Shown here one piece after another: positions 1 through 6,364 of a DNA stretch of 37,810 nucleotides. Position 1 is the stretch's first letter, and each line of letters begins with the position of its first letter. The notes under the pieces are model-generated. The model was not told where the DNA came from. It was given only the letters and a program-made list of their open reading frames with translations, and made no database searches. Both the position numbers and the translations under genes were made by a program. The stretch spans positions 1 through 37,810 of IMG/VR virus record IMGVR_UViG_3300019360_000149. The stretch is one strand, 5' to 3'. This DNA comes from a virus.

Positions 1-141
1 CGCGCGCATGTCGCAGGCCAGAAAAAAAGCTTGGGCCGATCCCGAGGTCCGCGCGCGCATGTCGCAGGCCAGAAAAAAAGCTTTGGCCGATCCCGAGGTC
101 CGCGCGCGCATGTCGCAGGCCAGAAAAAAAGCTTGGGCCGC
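1..141 (+). repeat. 51-bp tandem repeat, about 2.8 copies
   Basis: Start codons at 8, 59 and 110 mark three successive copies of a 51-bp unit. The copies are nearly identical; the visible change is a Trp to Leu codon in copy 2. The third copy diverges from about position 141. Each unit carries a run of seven A. The period is a multiple of three, so each copy encodes a 17-residue unit (M-S-Q-A-R-K-K-A-W-A-D-P-E-V-R-A-R). The array touches the window edge and may contain more copies to the left. Confidence 0.95.
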
Positions 142-247
142 GAAGCGGATCCCGGTTCCTGATCATCTGAAATCATATGCCGCCAAACTCCGCCGATGCG
201 GCATCCGAGGTGACGAGCTCCGGAAGGCGTTGGAGGCGGCGCAATGA
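8..247 (+). CDS. NUMOD3-like repeat protein (possibly 5'-partial)
   Basis: This protein of at least 79 residues begins with the 17-residue basic repeats and ends with a unique C-terminal stretch of about 33 residues. The repeat resembles the short basic helical motif found in NUMOD3 modules of homing endonucleases and in many small phage proteins, where it is thought to bind DNA; that is family knowledge, not shown here. No HNH or GIY-YIG nuclease residues are visible. Any of the repeated ATGs could be the start, and the true start may lie left of the window. The same A-D-P-[ED]-[FV]-[RQ] motif recurs in the protein at 1047-1715, so the two are probably related. The stop overlaps an ATG at 244. 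Confidence 0.6.
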   Translation: MSQARKKAWADPEVRARMSQARKKALADPEVRARMSQARKKAWAAKRIPVPDHLKSYAAKLRRCGIRGDELRKALEAAQ

Positions 248-482
248 AGAAAATGCGCCCTTCGGCTCGCATTTGCTCTACGCCCAGGACGGCATCCTCG
301 ACGACACAAACCCGGAAGAGCGGCGCCTCGGCATGGCGGCGGGATTCGCCTGGGGCGGCGTCGCCGACCTGGTCGCCGTCTACACCGATCGCGGGATCTC
401 CGGCGGCATGTGGAAGGGCATCGAGGTCGCCAAGGGCCGCGGCACGCCGATCGAATACCGCAAGTTGGGGGATAAGCCGTGA
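244..482 (+). pseudogene. DUF7768-type protein, 5' half lost and out of frame
   Basis: Positions 255-482 encode the C-terminal half of a DUF7768-like domain, a phage-associated fold related to nucleoside deoxyribosyltransferases. Recognisable pieces are A-P-F-G-S-H-L-L-Y, the L-D-D-x-x-P-E-E-R-x-L-G stretch, G-F-A-W and T-D-R-G-I-S-x-G-M. The usual N-terminal half, about 40 residues, is absent. An ATG at 244 overlaps the upstream stop (ATGA), as expected for the original start, but it reads a different frame from the conserved part. The simplest reading is an internal deletion close to 250-255 that joined the start region to the second half out of frame. The ATG at 177 in the conserved frame only adds a reading of the upstream gene in another frame. 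Family assignment is by motif memory. Confidence 0.6.
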
Positions 483-510
483 CGGGCGGTGGCATTTTCG
501 GGGGCTGAGG

Positions 511-1047
511 ATGTTTGGCTGGAACGACGACAACGAGCAGAAATTCCGCGACCTGTGGGCGATCGGCCGCAGCGCGAGTCAGATCGCCGGCGAGCTCGGC
601 ACGACCCGCAGCGCGGTCTGCGCAAAGGCGCGGCGCATGAACCTTTCCCGGCGCGTTGCGACGGGCGGCCGTCCCGAGCGCGCCATCGTCCCGGATGACC
701 CGACTGCGCCGAACGTAGTCAGCCTGCCGCCGCGGCGGCCGCGCCTGCAGGGCCCGCCCGTCGATAGGCGGACCCGCCAGGAAATGGTTATGCCGGCGCG
801 CGCCCCCAGGCCTGCGCCGGTGCCGATGCCGCGGCTGAAGGAGCCAGAGCCCGCGAAAAAACCAGACGGCGCGCATTTCACCATCATGGACGTAAGCGAG
901 AAGGTTTGCCGCTGGCCGATCGGCACGCCGGGTGAAGAGGCGTTTCACTTCTGCGGCAATGCTACCCGCAACCCAGGCCTCGCGCCCTATTGCGAGTATC
1001 ATGAGCAGCTCTCGGTTCAGCCGGTTCAGCAGCGGAGGGCACCGTAA
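511..1047 (+). CDS. GcrA-family cell cycle regulator homologue
   Basis: This 178-residue protein has the two-part GcrA architecture. Residues 3-45 are the N-terminal helix-turn-helix (W-N-D-D-N-E then S-A-S-Q-I-A-G-E-L-G and R-S-A-V), which in Caulobacter GcrA contacts DNA. Residues 132-170 are the C-terminal Cys/His segment (C-R-W-P-I-G, F-H-F-C-G, Y-C-E-Y-H), which in GcrA binds sigma70 domain 2. GcrA activates promoters carrying methylated GANTC sites. The linker (50-130) is Pro/Arg-rich. The start at 511 is chosen because it gives the canonical N terminus; the same frame is open back to 244 but encodes nothing GcrA-like there. The stop overlaps the next start (TAATG). It lies in one operon with a DnaA-like protein and a DNA methyltransferase. 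Chromosomal gcrA is normally elsewhere, so this is a phage paralogue. Confidence 0.88.
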   Translation: MFGWNDDNEQKFRDLWAIGRSASQIAGELGTTRSAVCAKARRMNLSRRVATGGRPERAIVPDDPTAPNVVSLPPRRPRLQGPPVDRRTRQEMVMPARAPRPAPVPMPRLKEPEPAKKPDGAHFTIMDVSEKVCRWPIGTPGEEAFHFCGNATRNPGLAPYCEYHEQLSVQPVQQRRAP

Positions 1048-1715
1048 TGCCGCGCGCCAAGCCCAGACTCACGCCGGAATGGCGCGCGCACCTCTCGGAG
1101 GAGATGAAGCGGCGCCATGCCGATCCCGATTTCCGCATGACCTTGGGAAAGGCGGCCTCGGCCGCCTACAGGAAGCGCGCGCGCAAACCCGAATACAGGG
1201 CGTGGCGCAGCGAGCTGGCCTTCGAGGCCCGCCTCGATCCGAAGCGCTGCATCAATCACCGCGCCGCCATGCGCCGGCGTTGGGCAAAGCCCGGCGCGCG
1301 CGAAGCCCAGCGTCAGTCCCTTCGCCGCCGCAAGGCAGATCCCGAGTTTCAGAGGCTGACGAATGAAGCGCGCTGGACGCCGGCCGCGCGCGCCAAGGAG
1401 AGCGCCAGGAAGAGACGCCTCTGGGCGGAGCGGCGAGCGTTCGTGCATGAGCTCATTTCGCGTGGGCTGCTGCTCCGCAAGCAAAGGCGTCCCGGCAAGA
1501 TCGCCGGCATCATTCTCAAGGTGATGAAGGCGCATCGCATCACGCTCGACGATCTGCTGCGTAAGACACGCCGGGCCCTGATCGTCGAGGCGCGGATGGA
1601 GGCCTCGCGCCTGCTTCGCGCCGCCGGCTTCTCCTATCCCGTCATCGCGCGGGCGCTCTCTTTGCATCACACCACGGTGATCCATGCCGTGCAGAAGGGG
1701 GAAGCACGGTCATGA
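1047..1715 (+). CDS. DnaA domain IV-like protein with NUMOD3-like N-terminal repeats
   Basis: This is a 222-residue very basic protein. Residues 8-130 hold several copies of a short basic helical motif (H-A-D-P-D-F-R, K-A-D-P-E-F-Q, R-R-R-W-A) like the repeats at the left edge of the window. Residues about 150-216 match the DNA-binding domain IV of the replication initiator DnaA: a helix, the I-T-L-D-D-L-L turn, a second helix, and the signature A-L-S-L-H-H-T-T-V-I-H-A-V, which corresponds to the DnaA-box contacting helix. No AAA+ ATPase domain is present. It could bind DnaA boxes in phage or host DNA, or be a replication-region DNA-binding protein; that role is inferred. Start and stop overlap both neighbours, so it is translationally coupled. 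Confidence 0.75.
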   Translation: MPRAKPRLTPEWRAHLSEEMKRRHADPDFRMTLGKAASAAYRKRARKPEYRAWRSELAFEARLDPKRCINHRAAMRRRWAKPGAREAQRQSLRRRKADPEFQRLTNEARWTPAARAKESARKRRLWAERRAFVHELISRGLLLRKQRRPGKIAGIILKVMKAHRITLDDLLRKTRRALIVEARMEASRLLRAAGFSYPVIARALSLHHTTVIHAVQKGEARS

Positions 1716-2683
1716 GGCTGCCCTGGTACAAACGAAAGCACCAGCGGACGTTGGAGCGGGACCGCCCCCTGCCGCTCGAGCAGCGGGGTGCCTTGGGCAC
1801 GATCGAGGACCTCATCATGATGCGCGGCGCGCCGCTGCCGGACGATGTCCGCTGGCTCGCCGGCCATCTGGGGTGCTCGGTGCGCAAGGCGGGGCAGATC
1901 CTCGCGGCATTGGTGGGCGCCGGCGTCCTTTTCCGCGCGGGCGACGGCTTCATGACCGAGTCCTGCGCGGAGCTGATCGCCGAACGGCATGGCGAATCCG
2001 AACGCAACGCCGCCGCCGGCCAGGCGTCTGGCGCAGCGCGGCGCGCGAAGTCCGAATTATCTCCGGAAAATCCAGAGATAATTCCGGGCTCCGCAGACGC
2101 GCCCCAAGCAAAATCAAGGTCTTGCGGGAACGGACGCTCGGAAGAGCTAGAAAGAGAGAATAAACAAGCAGCAGCCGTAACTATCCCCGCTGCTGCGCCT
2201 CGATCGAAATCGAGGGCAGAAGATCCTGTGCTGACGCAGCAGGCGGTGGAGCTCCACCGCGCGGTGGCGAAGCTCATCGGCTCGGAAGCAGGGCGATGGG
2301 CCCATGAATTCGGCACCGTGATGGGCTGGGTCGAGCGCGGCTGGGGAGGGCATGCGCTGTCGGCGATCGAGCGCGTGCTCAAGCGCCGGAAGGGGCAGCT
2401 GCCCAATTCCTGGAAGTATTTCACCGATGCGATTGGCGAATCGGCGAAGGGCACCGGGCCGCCGCCGGCGCCGAGCGCGGCCGTCACGGCCGAGATGAGC
2501 GATGCCGAATGGGACCGCGCCGTGGCGCAATACTGCAAATTTGCACGAAAGGCGAAGCACAAGGGGCTGACCGGCCCTCCTGCATTCGCCTGGCATCATC
2601 AGCTCGGGCCGCCGCCAGGCGATGAGCGCTGCAGGGCGCCGGCCGCGGTGCTCGAGCGTCATGGTTTCACAAGGGCTGCATGA
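1712..2683 (+). CDS. DUF1376-like phage replication protein
   Basis: The protein has 323 residues. Residues 1-112 resemble DUF1376 / phage replisome organiser N-terminal domains: P-W-Y start, L-P-L-E-Q-R-G-A, a winged-helix region ending in G-A-G-V-L-F-R, then a charged helix and the G-x-x-S-G-A-A-R-R-A-K linker. The middle is low-complexity and the region 185-260 is a separate helical domain (W-A-H-E-F-G-T-V-M-G-W-V). Such proteins typically act in phage replication initiation or helicase loading. The start overlaps the preceding stop (ATGA) and the stop overlaps the next start. No helicase is seen next to it in this window, so the loading partner would be the host DnaB; that is inference. 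Confidence 0.6.
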   Translation: MRLPWYKRKHQRTLERDRPLPLEQRGALGTIEDLIMMRGAPLPDDVRWLAGHLGCSVRKAGQILAALVGAGVLFRAGDGFMTESCAELIAERHGESERNAAAGQASGAARRAKSELSPENPEIIPGSADAPQAKSRSCGNGRSEELERENKQAAAVTIPAAAPRSKSRAEDPVLTQQAVELHRAVAKLIGSEAGRWAHEFGTVMGWVERGWGGHALSAIERVLKRRKGQLPNSWKYFTDAIGESAKGTGPPPAPSAAVTAEMSDAEWDRAVAQYCKFARKAKHKGLTGPPAFAWHHQLGPPPGDERCRAPAAVLERHGFTRAA

Positions 2684-3711
2684 CGACGAAACGTGAAAGA
2701 GTCCGAAAAGCAGCCGCCCGACTCATGAATGCTTTGATCGAATCCCTGCGCTCGCCGCCGAGGCGAGATCCGGCAACGGGCATCGAGACGCGGGGCACGT
2801 TCGGCAAGGAGGCGCTGGCGCGGCTGGGCGTGAGCTTTCCACCGCCGAAGGGCTGGCGCAAAGAGCTGCTCTGGCGCGCCGGCGAGATTGCGTGCGCCAA
2901 CCGAAAGCTCGATGTCTTCGACGATATCGAAGAGCGCGCGCAACGGCGCGCCGCGCCGGCATCGATGGCCGCCATGAAGGAGGCCTGGAAGCTTTCCGTC
3001 GAGGCCATCATGCGCAGCATGATCGAGAACGGCGAGCAGCTGCCGGCATGGCCGATATTCGAGCAGGCCCTCAAGACGCCGATCGCCATCGACACGGTGA
3101 ATGAAGAGCGTGACGCATGGGGCGACCTCATCACCGCCGACCGGGTGATCAGGCTCGAGGAAGGAACGGTGATCGCCCGGCTGTACAATCGCGGGCATAT
3201 CACGCGCGAGCAGCGGGACGCAGCGGCGCTCTATGCAACGACCTATGGAAGTGCCGGTATCGATGCGCGGGTGACGGCGAGCTATGGCCAGGGCACCGGC
3301 GCCGGCGAGCCGAGCTATGGCATGCCGGCGACGGTGGCGGCGGCGATCGCCAGGGACCAGCTGCGCAAGCTCAGGGCGCGTCTCGGCAACGACACTTGGC
3401 CGCTCGTCGAGCGCGTGGTCATCGTCGACGAGCCGGTGCTACAGATGGGCTATGCGGCCTATCCGCCATGGAAGACGCCGAGCCGCCGATCGGCGATCCG
3501 CACCGGCATGAAGCTGCTCACCCATGGCCTCGACCAGGCCTTCGAGCACTTCCATAGCGGCGTCGACCGGCGCCGGCGGCACGCCACCGCGGCGCCCGTG
3601 TCGAGCGCCGAGCGCCGGGCCTATTTCGCCAGGGGCGCCGACGCGCCGGCGCTCGAGAAGGCCATGGAGAAAATCCGGGCTCGCAACGCCAAGCGGAAGA
3701 GCCGGCGCTGA
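2680..3711 (+). CDS. Phage early protein with DUF6456-like C-terminal part
   Basis: The protein has 343 residues and no firmly recognised catalytic motif. The N-terminal 130 residues are basic and helical. Residues about 165-300 (R-L-Y-N-R-G-H-I-T-R-E-Q, then G-I-D-A-R-V-T-A-S-Y, later R-R-S-A-I-R-T-G-M-K-L-L) resemble DUF6456-type domains found in alphaproteobacterial regulators and phage early proteins. The C terminus is strongly Arg/Lys-rich and suggests nucleic-acid binding. It is coupled by ATGA overlap to the gene before it and by TGATG to the gene after it. A role as a late-gene activator or antiterminator would fit its position at the end of the replication block, but the sequence does not show this. 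Confidence 0.5.
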   Translation: MTTKRERVRKAAARLMNALIESLRSPPRRDPATGIETRGTFGKEALARLGVSFPPPKGWRKELLWRAGEIACANRKLDVFDDIEERAQRRAAPASMAAMKEAWKLSVEAIMRSMIENGEQLPAWPIFEQALKTPIAIDTVNEERDAWGDLITADRVIRLEEGTVIARLYNRGHITREQRDAAALYATTYGSAGIDARVTASYGQGTGAGEPSYGMPATVAAAIARDQLRKLRARLGNDTWPLVERVVIVDEPVLQMGYAAYPPWKTPSRRSAIRTGMKLLTHGLDQAFEHFHSGVDRRRRHATAAPVSSAERRAYFARGADAPALEKAMEKIRARNAKRKSRR

Positions 3712-4058
3712 TGGTCAGTGAACAGACGACGAACACAATTGTGGAGCTGGCGAAAAACGGCATGCTCCCGCGCGCGATATTCGAGAGGCTGAACCGCGCG
3801 GTCTCGATCGGCGTCATATATAAAGTCTTGCGGGCCGCCAAGCATAAGGGCGTCAGGCTCCGCGACTTCCGTTTGGGCACTTATGACGTTCGGGAAATCC
3901 TTACAAAACAGGTAGTTGCGGGCCTATCGGATGCCGCGCGCGACCGCGATTGCGGCATCGGCGAGCTCGCCCGCCGGCTTCTCGAGCGCATCGTCGAAGA
4001 CGGCCTGGTCAATGCGGTTCTCGACGACCACAAGCCCCGAAAAAACAGGCAATCGTGA
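3711..4058 (+). CDS. Small putative helix-turn-helix protein
   Basis: This 115-residue protein starts in a TGATG overlap with the preceding gene. Residues 8-50 have a helix-turn-helix look (I-V-E-L-A-K-N-G-M-L-P-R-A-I-F-E-R-L followed by I-G-V-I-Y-K-V-L-R-A-A-K), similar to homeodomain-like or resolvase-type HTH units. The remainder (70-105) is a helical segment with G-I-G-E-L-A-R-R-L-L. No family is recognised with certainty. A transcriptional or replication regulator is the reasonable guess from HTH and context. Confidence 0.55.
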   Translation: MVSEQTTNTIVELAKNGMLPRAIFERLNRAVSIGVIYKVLRAAKHKGVRLRDFRLGTYDVREILTKQVVAGLSDAARDRDCGIGELARRLLERIVEDGLVNAVLDDHKPRKNRQS

Positions 4059-4243
4059 AGGGGTGGATTGGCGTGGCACTCGATGGCATTGAATGTGCAA
4101 CTGCTGATTCGCGCGCCTGGAGGCGAGCCCAAGTCGGCGGAAAGGCCTCAGGCTCCTCCCCGGACGTGATGCCTTTGATCCACGTGGCCCGGCGTTCACC
4201 CCCTCGCGCCGGGCCATTTCATAGGGAGATCGGTCAGACATGA
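4055..4243 (+). CDS. 62-aa ORF bracketed by GTGA and ATGA overlaps
   Basis: This ORF starts at a GTG sharing bases with the preceding stop (GTGA at 4055) and ends at a TGA sharing bases with the methyltransferase start (ATGA at 4240). Such coupling on both sides is unlikely for a random open frame. The N terminus M-K-G-W-I-G-V-A-L-D-G-I recalls motif I of HAD-type hydrolases often found in phages (G-W-I-G-V-D-L-D-G-T). Here the first Asp is Ala and Thr is Ile, and nothing HAD-like follows. It may be a decayed HAD gene, or an unrelated small protein. The segment also contains a perfect 9-bp inverted repeat (4186-4194 with 4207-4215) and an imperfect one (4119-4129 with 4151-4159). The alternative is a non-coding leader. 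Confidence 0.45.
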   Translation: MKGWIGVALDGIECATADSRAWRRAQVGGKASGSSPDVMPLIHVARRSPPRAGPFHREIGQT

Positions 4244-5556
4244 GCAAGAAGGCGGCCGGCAAGGTCGCCATCGTCCATTGGCCTTTGGCGAAGCTGAAGG
4301 CCGATGCCGGCAATGCGCGCACCCATTCGCCTGAGCAGGTGAGGCAGATCGCCGCCAGCATCAAGGAATTCGGGTTCACCAATCCGATCCTGGCGAAGTC
4401 TGACGGCACGATCATCGCCGGCCATGGCCGCCTGCTCGCCGCTACGCGCCTCAAGCTCGACGAGGTGCCGGTCATCGTCCTCGACTGGCTGACCGATACG
4501 CAGGCGAAGGCGCTGCTGCTCGCCGACAACAAGCTGGCCGAGAATGCAGGGTGGGACGAGGAACTGCTCGCCCAAGCGATGCGCGAGCTCGATGAGGCGG
4601 ACTTCGACCTGGCTCTCACCGGATTCGACGACGACGAGATCAACGCGCTGCTGATGGACGCCACCAAGGGCGCCACAGATCCCGACGCGGTTCCGGAAAT
4701 GTGGGCGACGCCGGTTTCGCGCGCCGGCGACTGCTGGATACTGGGTCAGCATCGCGTGCTCTGCGGCGACGCCACGAATCCCGAGGACGTGAAGCGCGTG
4801 CTCAACGGTGTCTCGCCCATGCTCATGATCGGCGACCCGCCTTACGGCGTGAGCTATGATGCAAGCTGGCGCGATCGGGCGAATTTCTCTGGCAGCGGCA
4901 CGCGATCGACGGGCAAGGTCAAAGGTGATGATCAGGCCGACTGGACGAGGGCCTGGGATCTCTTCCCCGGCGATATCGCTTATGTCTGGCATGGTGAGCT
5001 GCAGGCGCCGGATCTCGCGCGTCAGCTGCAGGCGAGCCGCTTCATACTGCGCAATCTGATCGTCTGGCGGAGACCGCAATTCGTGGTGAGCAGGGGCAAT
5101 TATCACAGGCAGCACGAAACCTGCTGGTACGCTGTCCGCAAGAGCGCCACCGGGAACTGGAGCGGGGACCGCAAGCAATCGAATGTGTGGGACATCACCA
5201 ACAGCGCGGGCGGTGATGATACACAGACGGACCACTCCACACAGAAGCCAGTGGAGTGCATGCGCCGTCCAATGCTCAACAACTCCTCGCCCGGGCAGGC
5301 AATATATGACCCCTTCCTGGGCTCGGGCACAAGCGTCATCGCTGCGGAGATGGAGCGTCGCATCTGCCATGGGCTGGAGATCGATCCGCTCTATGTCGAT
5401 CTCATCGTGAGGAGATGGCAGGACTTCACGGGCAAGGAAGCCAGGCTCGAGCAGGACAAGCGCAGCTTCGCCGAGATCGTATCGGACCGTGCTGTCACTG
5501 CGGATGGTGCACCGTCGCAGAAGGTAAAGGTGCTGAAGAAGAGGAAGGCAGCATGA
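4240..5556 (+). CDS. ParB-domain DNA methyltransferase (N6-A/N4-C type)
   Basis: This is a 438-residue two-domain protein. Residues 10-105 are a ParB/sulfiredoxin-type domain, with N-A-R-T-H-S, the G-H-G-R box at 61-64 and A-D-N-K-L-A. Residues 160-405 are a DNA methylase of the N6_N4_Mtase family: catalytic motif D-P-P-Y at 199-202, H-S-T-Q-K-P-V-E at 332-339, and the SAM-binding D-P-F-L-G-S-G-T at 357-364. Motif IV before motif I indicates the beta-class order, as in CcrM. It probably methylates adenine (or N4-cytosine) on phage and host DNA. No restriction partner is adjacent, so it is an orphan enzyme. Target specificity cannot be read from sequence. Its co-occurrence with GcrA makes a GANTC-type or promoter-relevant target worth testing. 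Confidence 0.92.
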   Translation: MSKKAAGKVAIVHWPLAKLKADAGNARTHSPEQVRQIAASIKEFGFTNPILAKSDGTIIAGHGRLLAATRLKLDEVPVIVLDWLTDTQAKALLLADNKLAENAGWDEELLAQAMRELDEADFDLALTGFDDDEINALLMDATKGATDPDAVPEMWATPVSRAGDCWILGQHRVLCGDATNPEDVKRVLNGVSPMLMIGDPPYGVSYDASWRDRANFSGSGTRSTGKVKGDDQADWTRAWDLFPGDIAYVWHGELQAPDLARQLQASRFILRNLIVWRRPQFVVSRGNYHRQHETCWYAVRKSATGNWSGDRKQSNVWDITNSAGGDDTQTDHSTQKPVECMRRPMLNNSSPGQAIYDPFLGSGTSVIAAEMERRICHGLEIDPLYVDLIVRRWQDFTGKEARLEQDKRSFAEIVSDRAVTADGAPSQKVKVLKKRKAA

Positions 5557-5741
5557 GGGTAGAGAGCTTCACGGCCTATGCCGATCATGTACTGCGTGAA
5601 GTAGCACATGCGATGCGCATCCCTTATGAGCATCTGCTTCACGCCTTCGATGAGCAGGAGCGTGCCCGCGAACTGAAGCGCTTGTACCTCTGCATGCCCA
5701 AGCCAGTTGATCCCCGTGCCGATGCCGACCCCCGGGGTTAG
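5553..5741 (+). CDS. Small protein, faint resemblance to a portal segment
   Basis: The 62-residue ORF starts in an ATGA overlap with the methyltransferase stop. The stretch A-D-H-V-L-R-E-V-A-H-A-M-R-I-P-Y-E-H-L-L recalls the conserved helix of phage portal proteins (R-E-I-A-x-A-L-G-x-P-Y-E-x-L). The resemblance is short and could be chance or a remnant of an older portal gene. The complete portal is at 8168-9790. The coupled start argues that it is translated. Function unknown. Confidence 0.5.
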   Translation: MRVESFTAYADHVLREVAHAMRIPYEHLLHAFDEQERARELKRLYLCMPKPVDPRADADPRG

Positions 5742-5872
5742 GGACCGTATGCCGCGCGCTATATGCGGGGTAGCACAGTCCCGGTTTATCACGCAATTTT
5801 TCCTAACATAGGGGGACCCGGCACTTTCTTTTCCTGTTGCCGGGGCAACCTGTGTTTTCAAGGACTTAACCC
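5742..5872. other. Intergenic region before terminase; candidate cos and hairpin
   Basis: This is the main non-coding gap between early and packaging genes (131 bp), and it is more AT-rich than its surroundings. It contains a 7-bp inverted repeat (CCCGGCA near 5818 with TGCCGGG near 5839) enclosing a pyrimidine-rich loop, followed by TTTT at 5854-5857, which could be a weak terminator. An AAGGA at 5860-5864 serves as ribosome binding site for the terminase start at 5873. Lambda-type phages with a GpA-type terminase usually have the cos site just upstream of the small subunit gene, so cos is expected here; the exact nick sites cannot be seen. A late promoter would also be expected here, but no consensus promoter is evident. 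Confidence 0.4.
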
Positions 5873-6364
5873 GTGGCCGAGAAGACGGCCGCCGGCGCCA
5901 CCGCGGCGCAGCTCGCCAAGGTGTTCGGCTGCCACGAGCGGCGGATCTTCGAGCTGGCGAACAAGGGCATCGTCGTCAGGGCCAAGGCCAAGGGCCGCTT
6001 CGAGTTCCTGCCGTCGATCCACGCCTATATCGCGCATCTCGAGAAGATCGCCGCCGGCCGCGAGGGCGACAACACGCTGGCCAGCGTGCGCACCGAGCTC
6101 GAGAAGGAGAAGACGGAGAACTTCCGCCTCAAGAACGCCGCGCTCAGGTCGGACCTGGTCTCGCGCGAGGAGATCACCGAGGGGTGGCTGCGCATCGTCA
6201 AGGCGGTGCGCGGCGCGGTCCTCGCGATCCCGACCAAGGCCCGCCAGAAGCTGCCGCATCTCACGGCGCATGACGGCGAGGCGCTGGCCAAGATTTGCCG
6301 CGATGCCCTGACGGACGTCGCGGAGTCGGAGAAGAAGAAGGCGAAGCGACGTGCGCGCCATTGA
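5873..6364 (+). CDS. Terminase small subunit (Nu1-like)
   Basis: This 163-residue protein starts at GTG 5873 with an AAGGA site about 8 bases upstream. Residues 8-45 form a winged helix-turn-helix (A-A-Q-L-A-K-V-F-G-C-H-E-R-R-I-F-E-L-A-N-K-G-I), the cos-binding domain of Nu1-type small terminases. A long charged helix follows (E-L-E-K-E-K-T-E-N-F-R-L-K-N), and the C-terminal part would contact the large subunit. It recognises phage DNA and loads the large terminase. Its stop lies 14 bases inside the large-subunit gene. Confidence 0.85.
   Translation: MAEKTAAGATAAQLAKVFGCHERRIFELANKGIVVRAKAKGRFEFLPSIHAYIAHLEKIAAGREGDNTLASVRTELEKEKTENFRLKNAALRSDLVSREEITEGWLRIVKAVRGAVLAIPTKARQKLPHLTAHDGEALAKICRDALTDVAESEKKKAKRRARH

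Noticed and set aside
1-141. CRISPR array
   Set aside because: The units are directly adjacent without spacers and encode a continuous protein repeat.
1642-2562. Minus-strand frame of 306 codons
   Set aside because: Shadow of the DUF1376-like gene; low-complexity Ser/Ala/Arg composition and no motif.
4186-4215. Rho-independent terminator
   Set aside because: The 9-bp stem is strong but only ATTTCAT follows, and the hairpin lies inside an ORF coupled to the next gene, so a terminator there would block the methyltransferase.
4234-5370. Minus-strand frame of 378 codons
   Set aside because: Antisense of the methyltransferase gene, whose motifs are clear on the plus strand.
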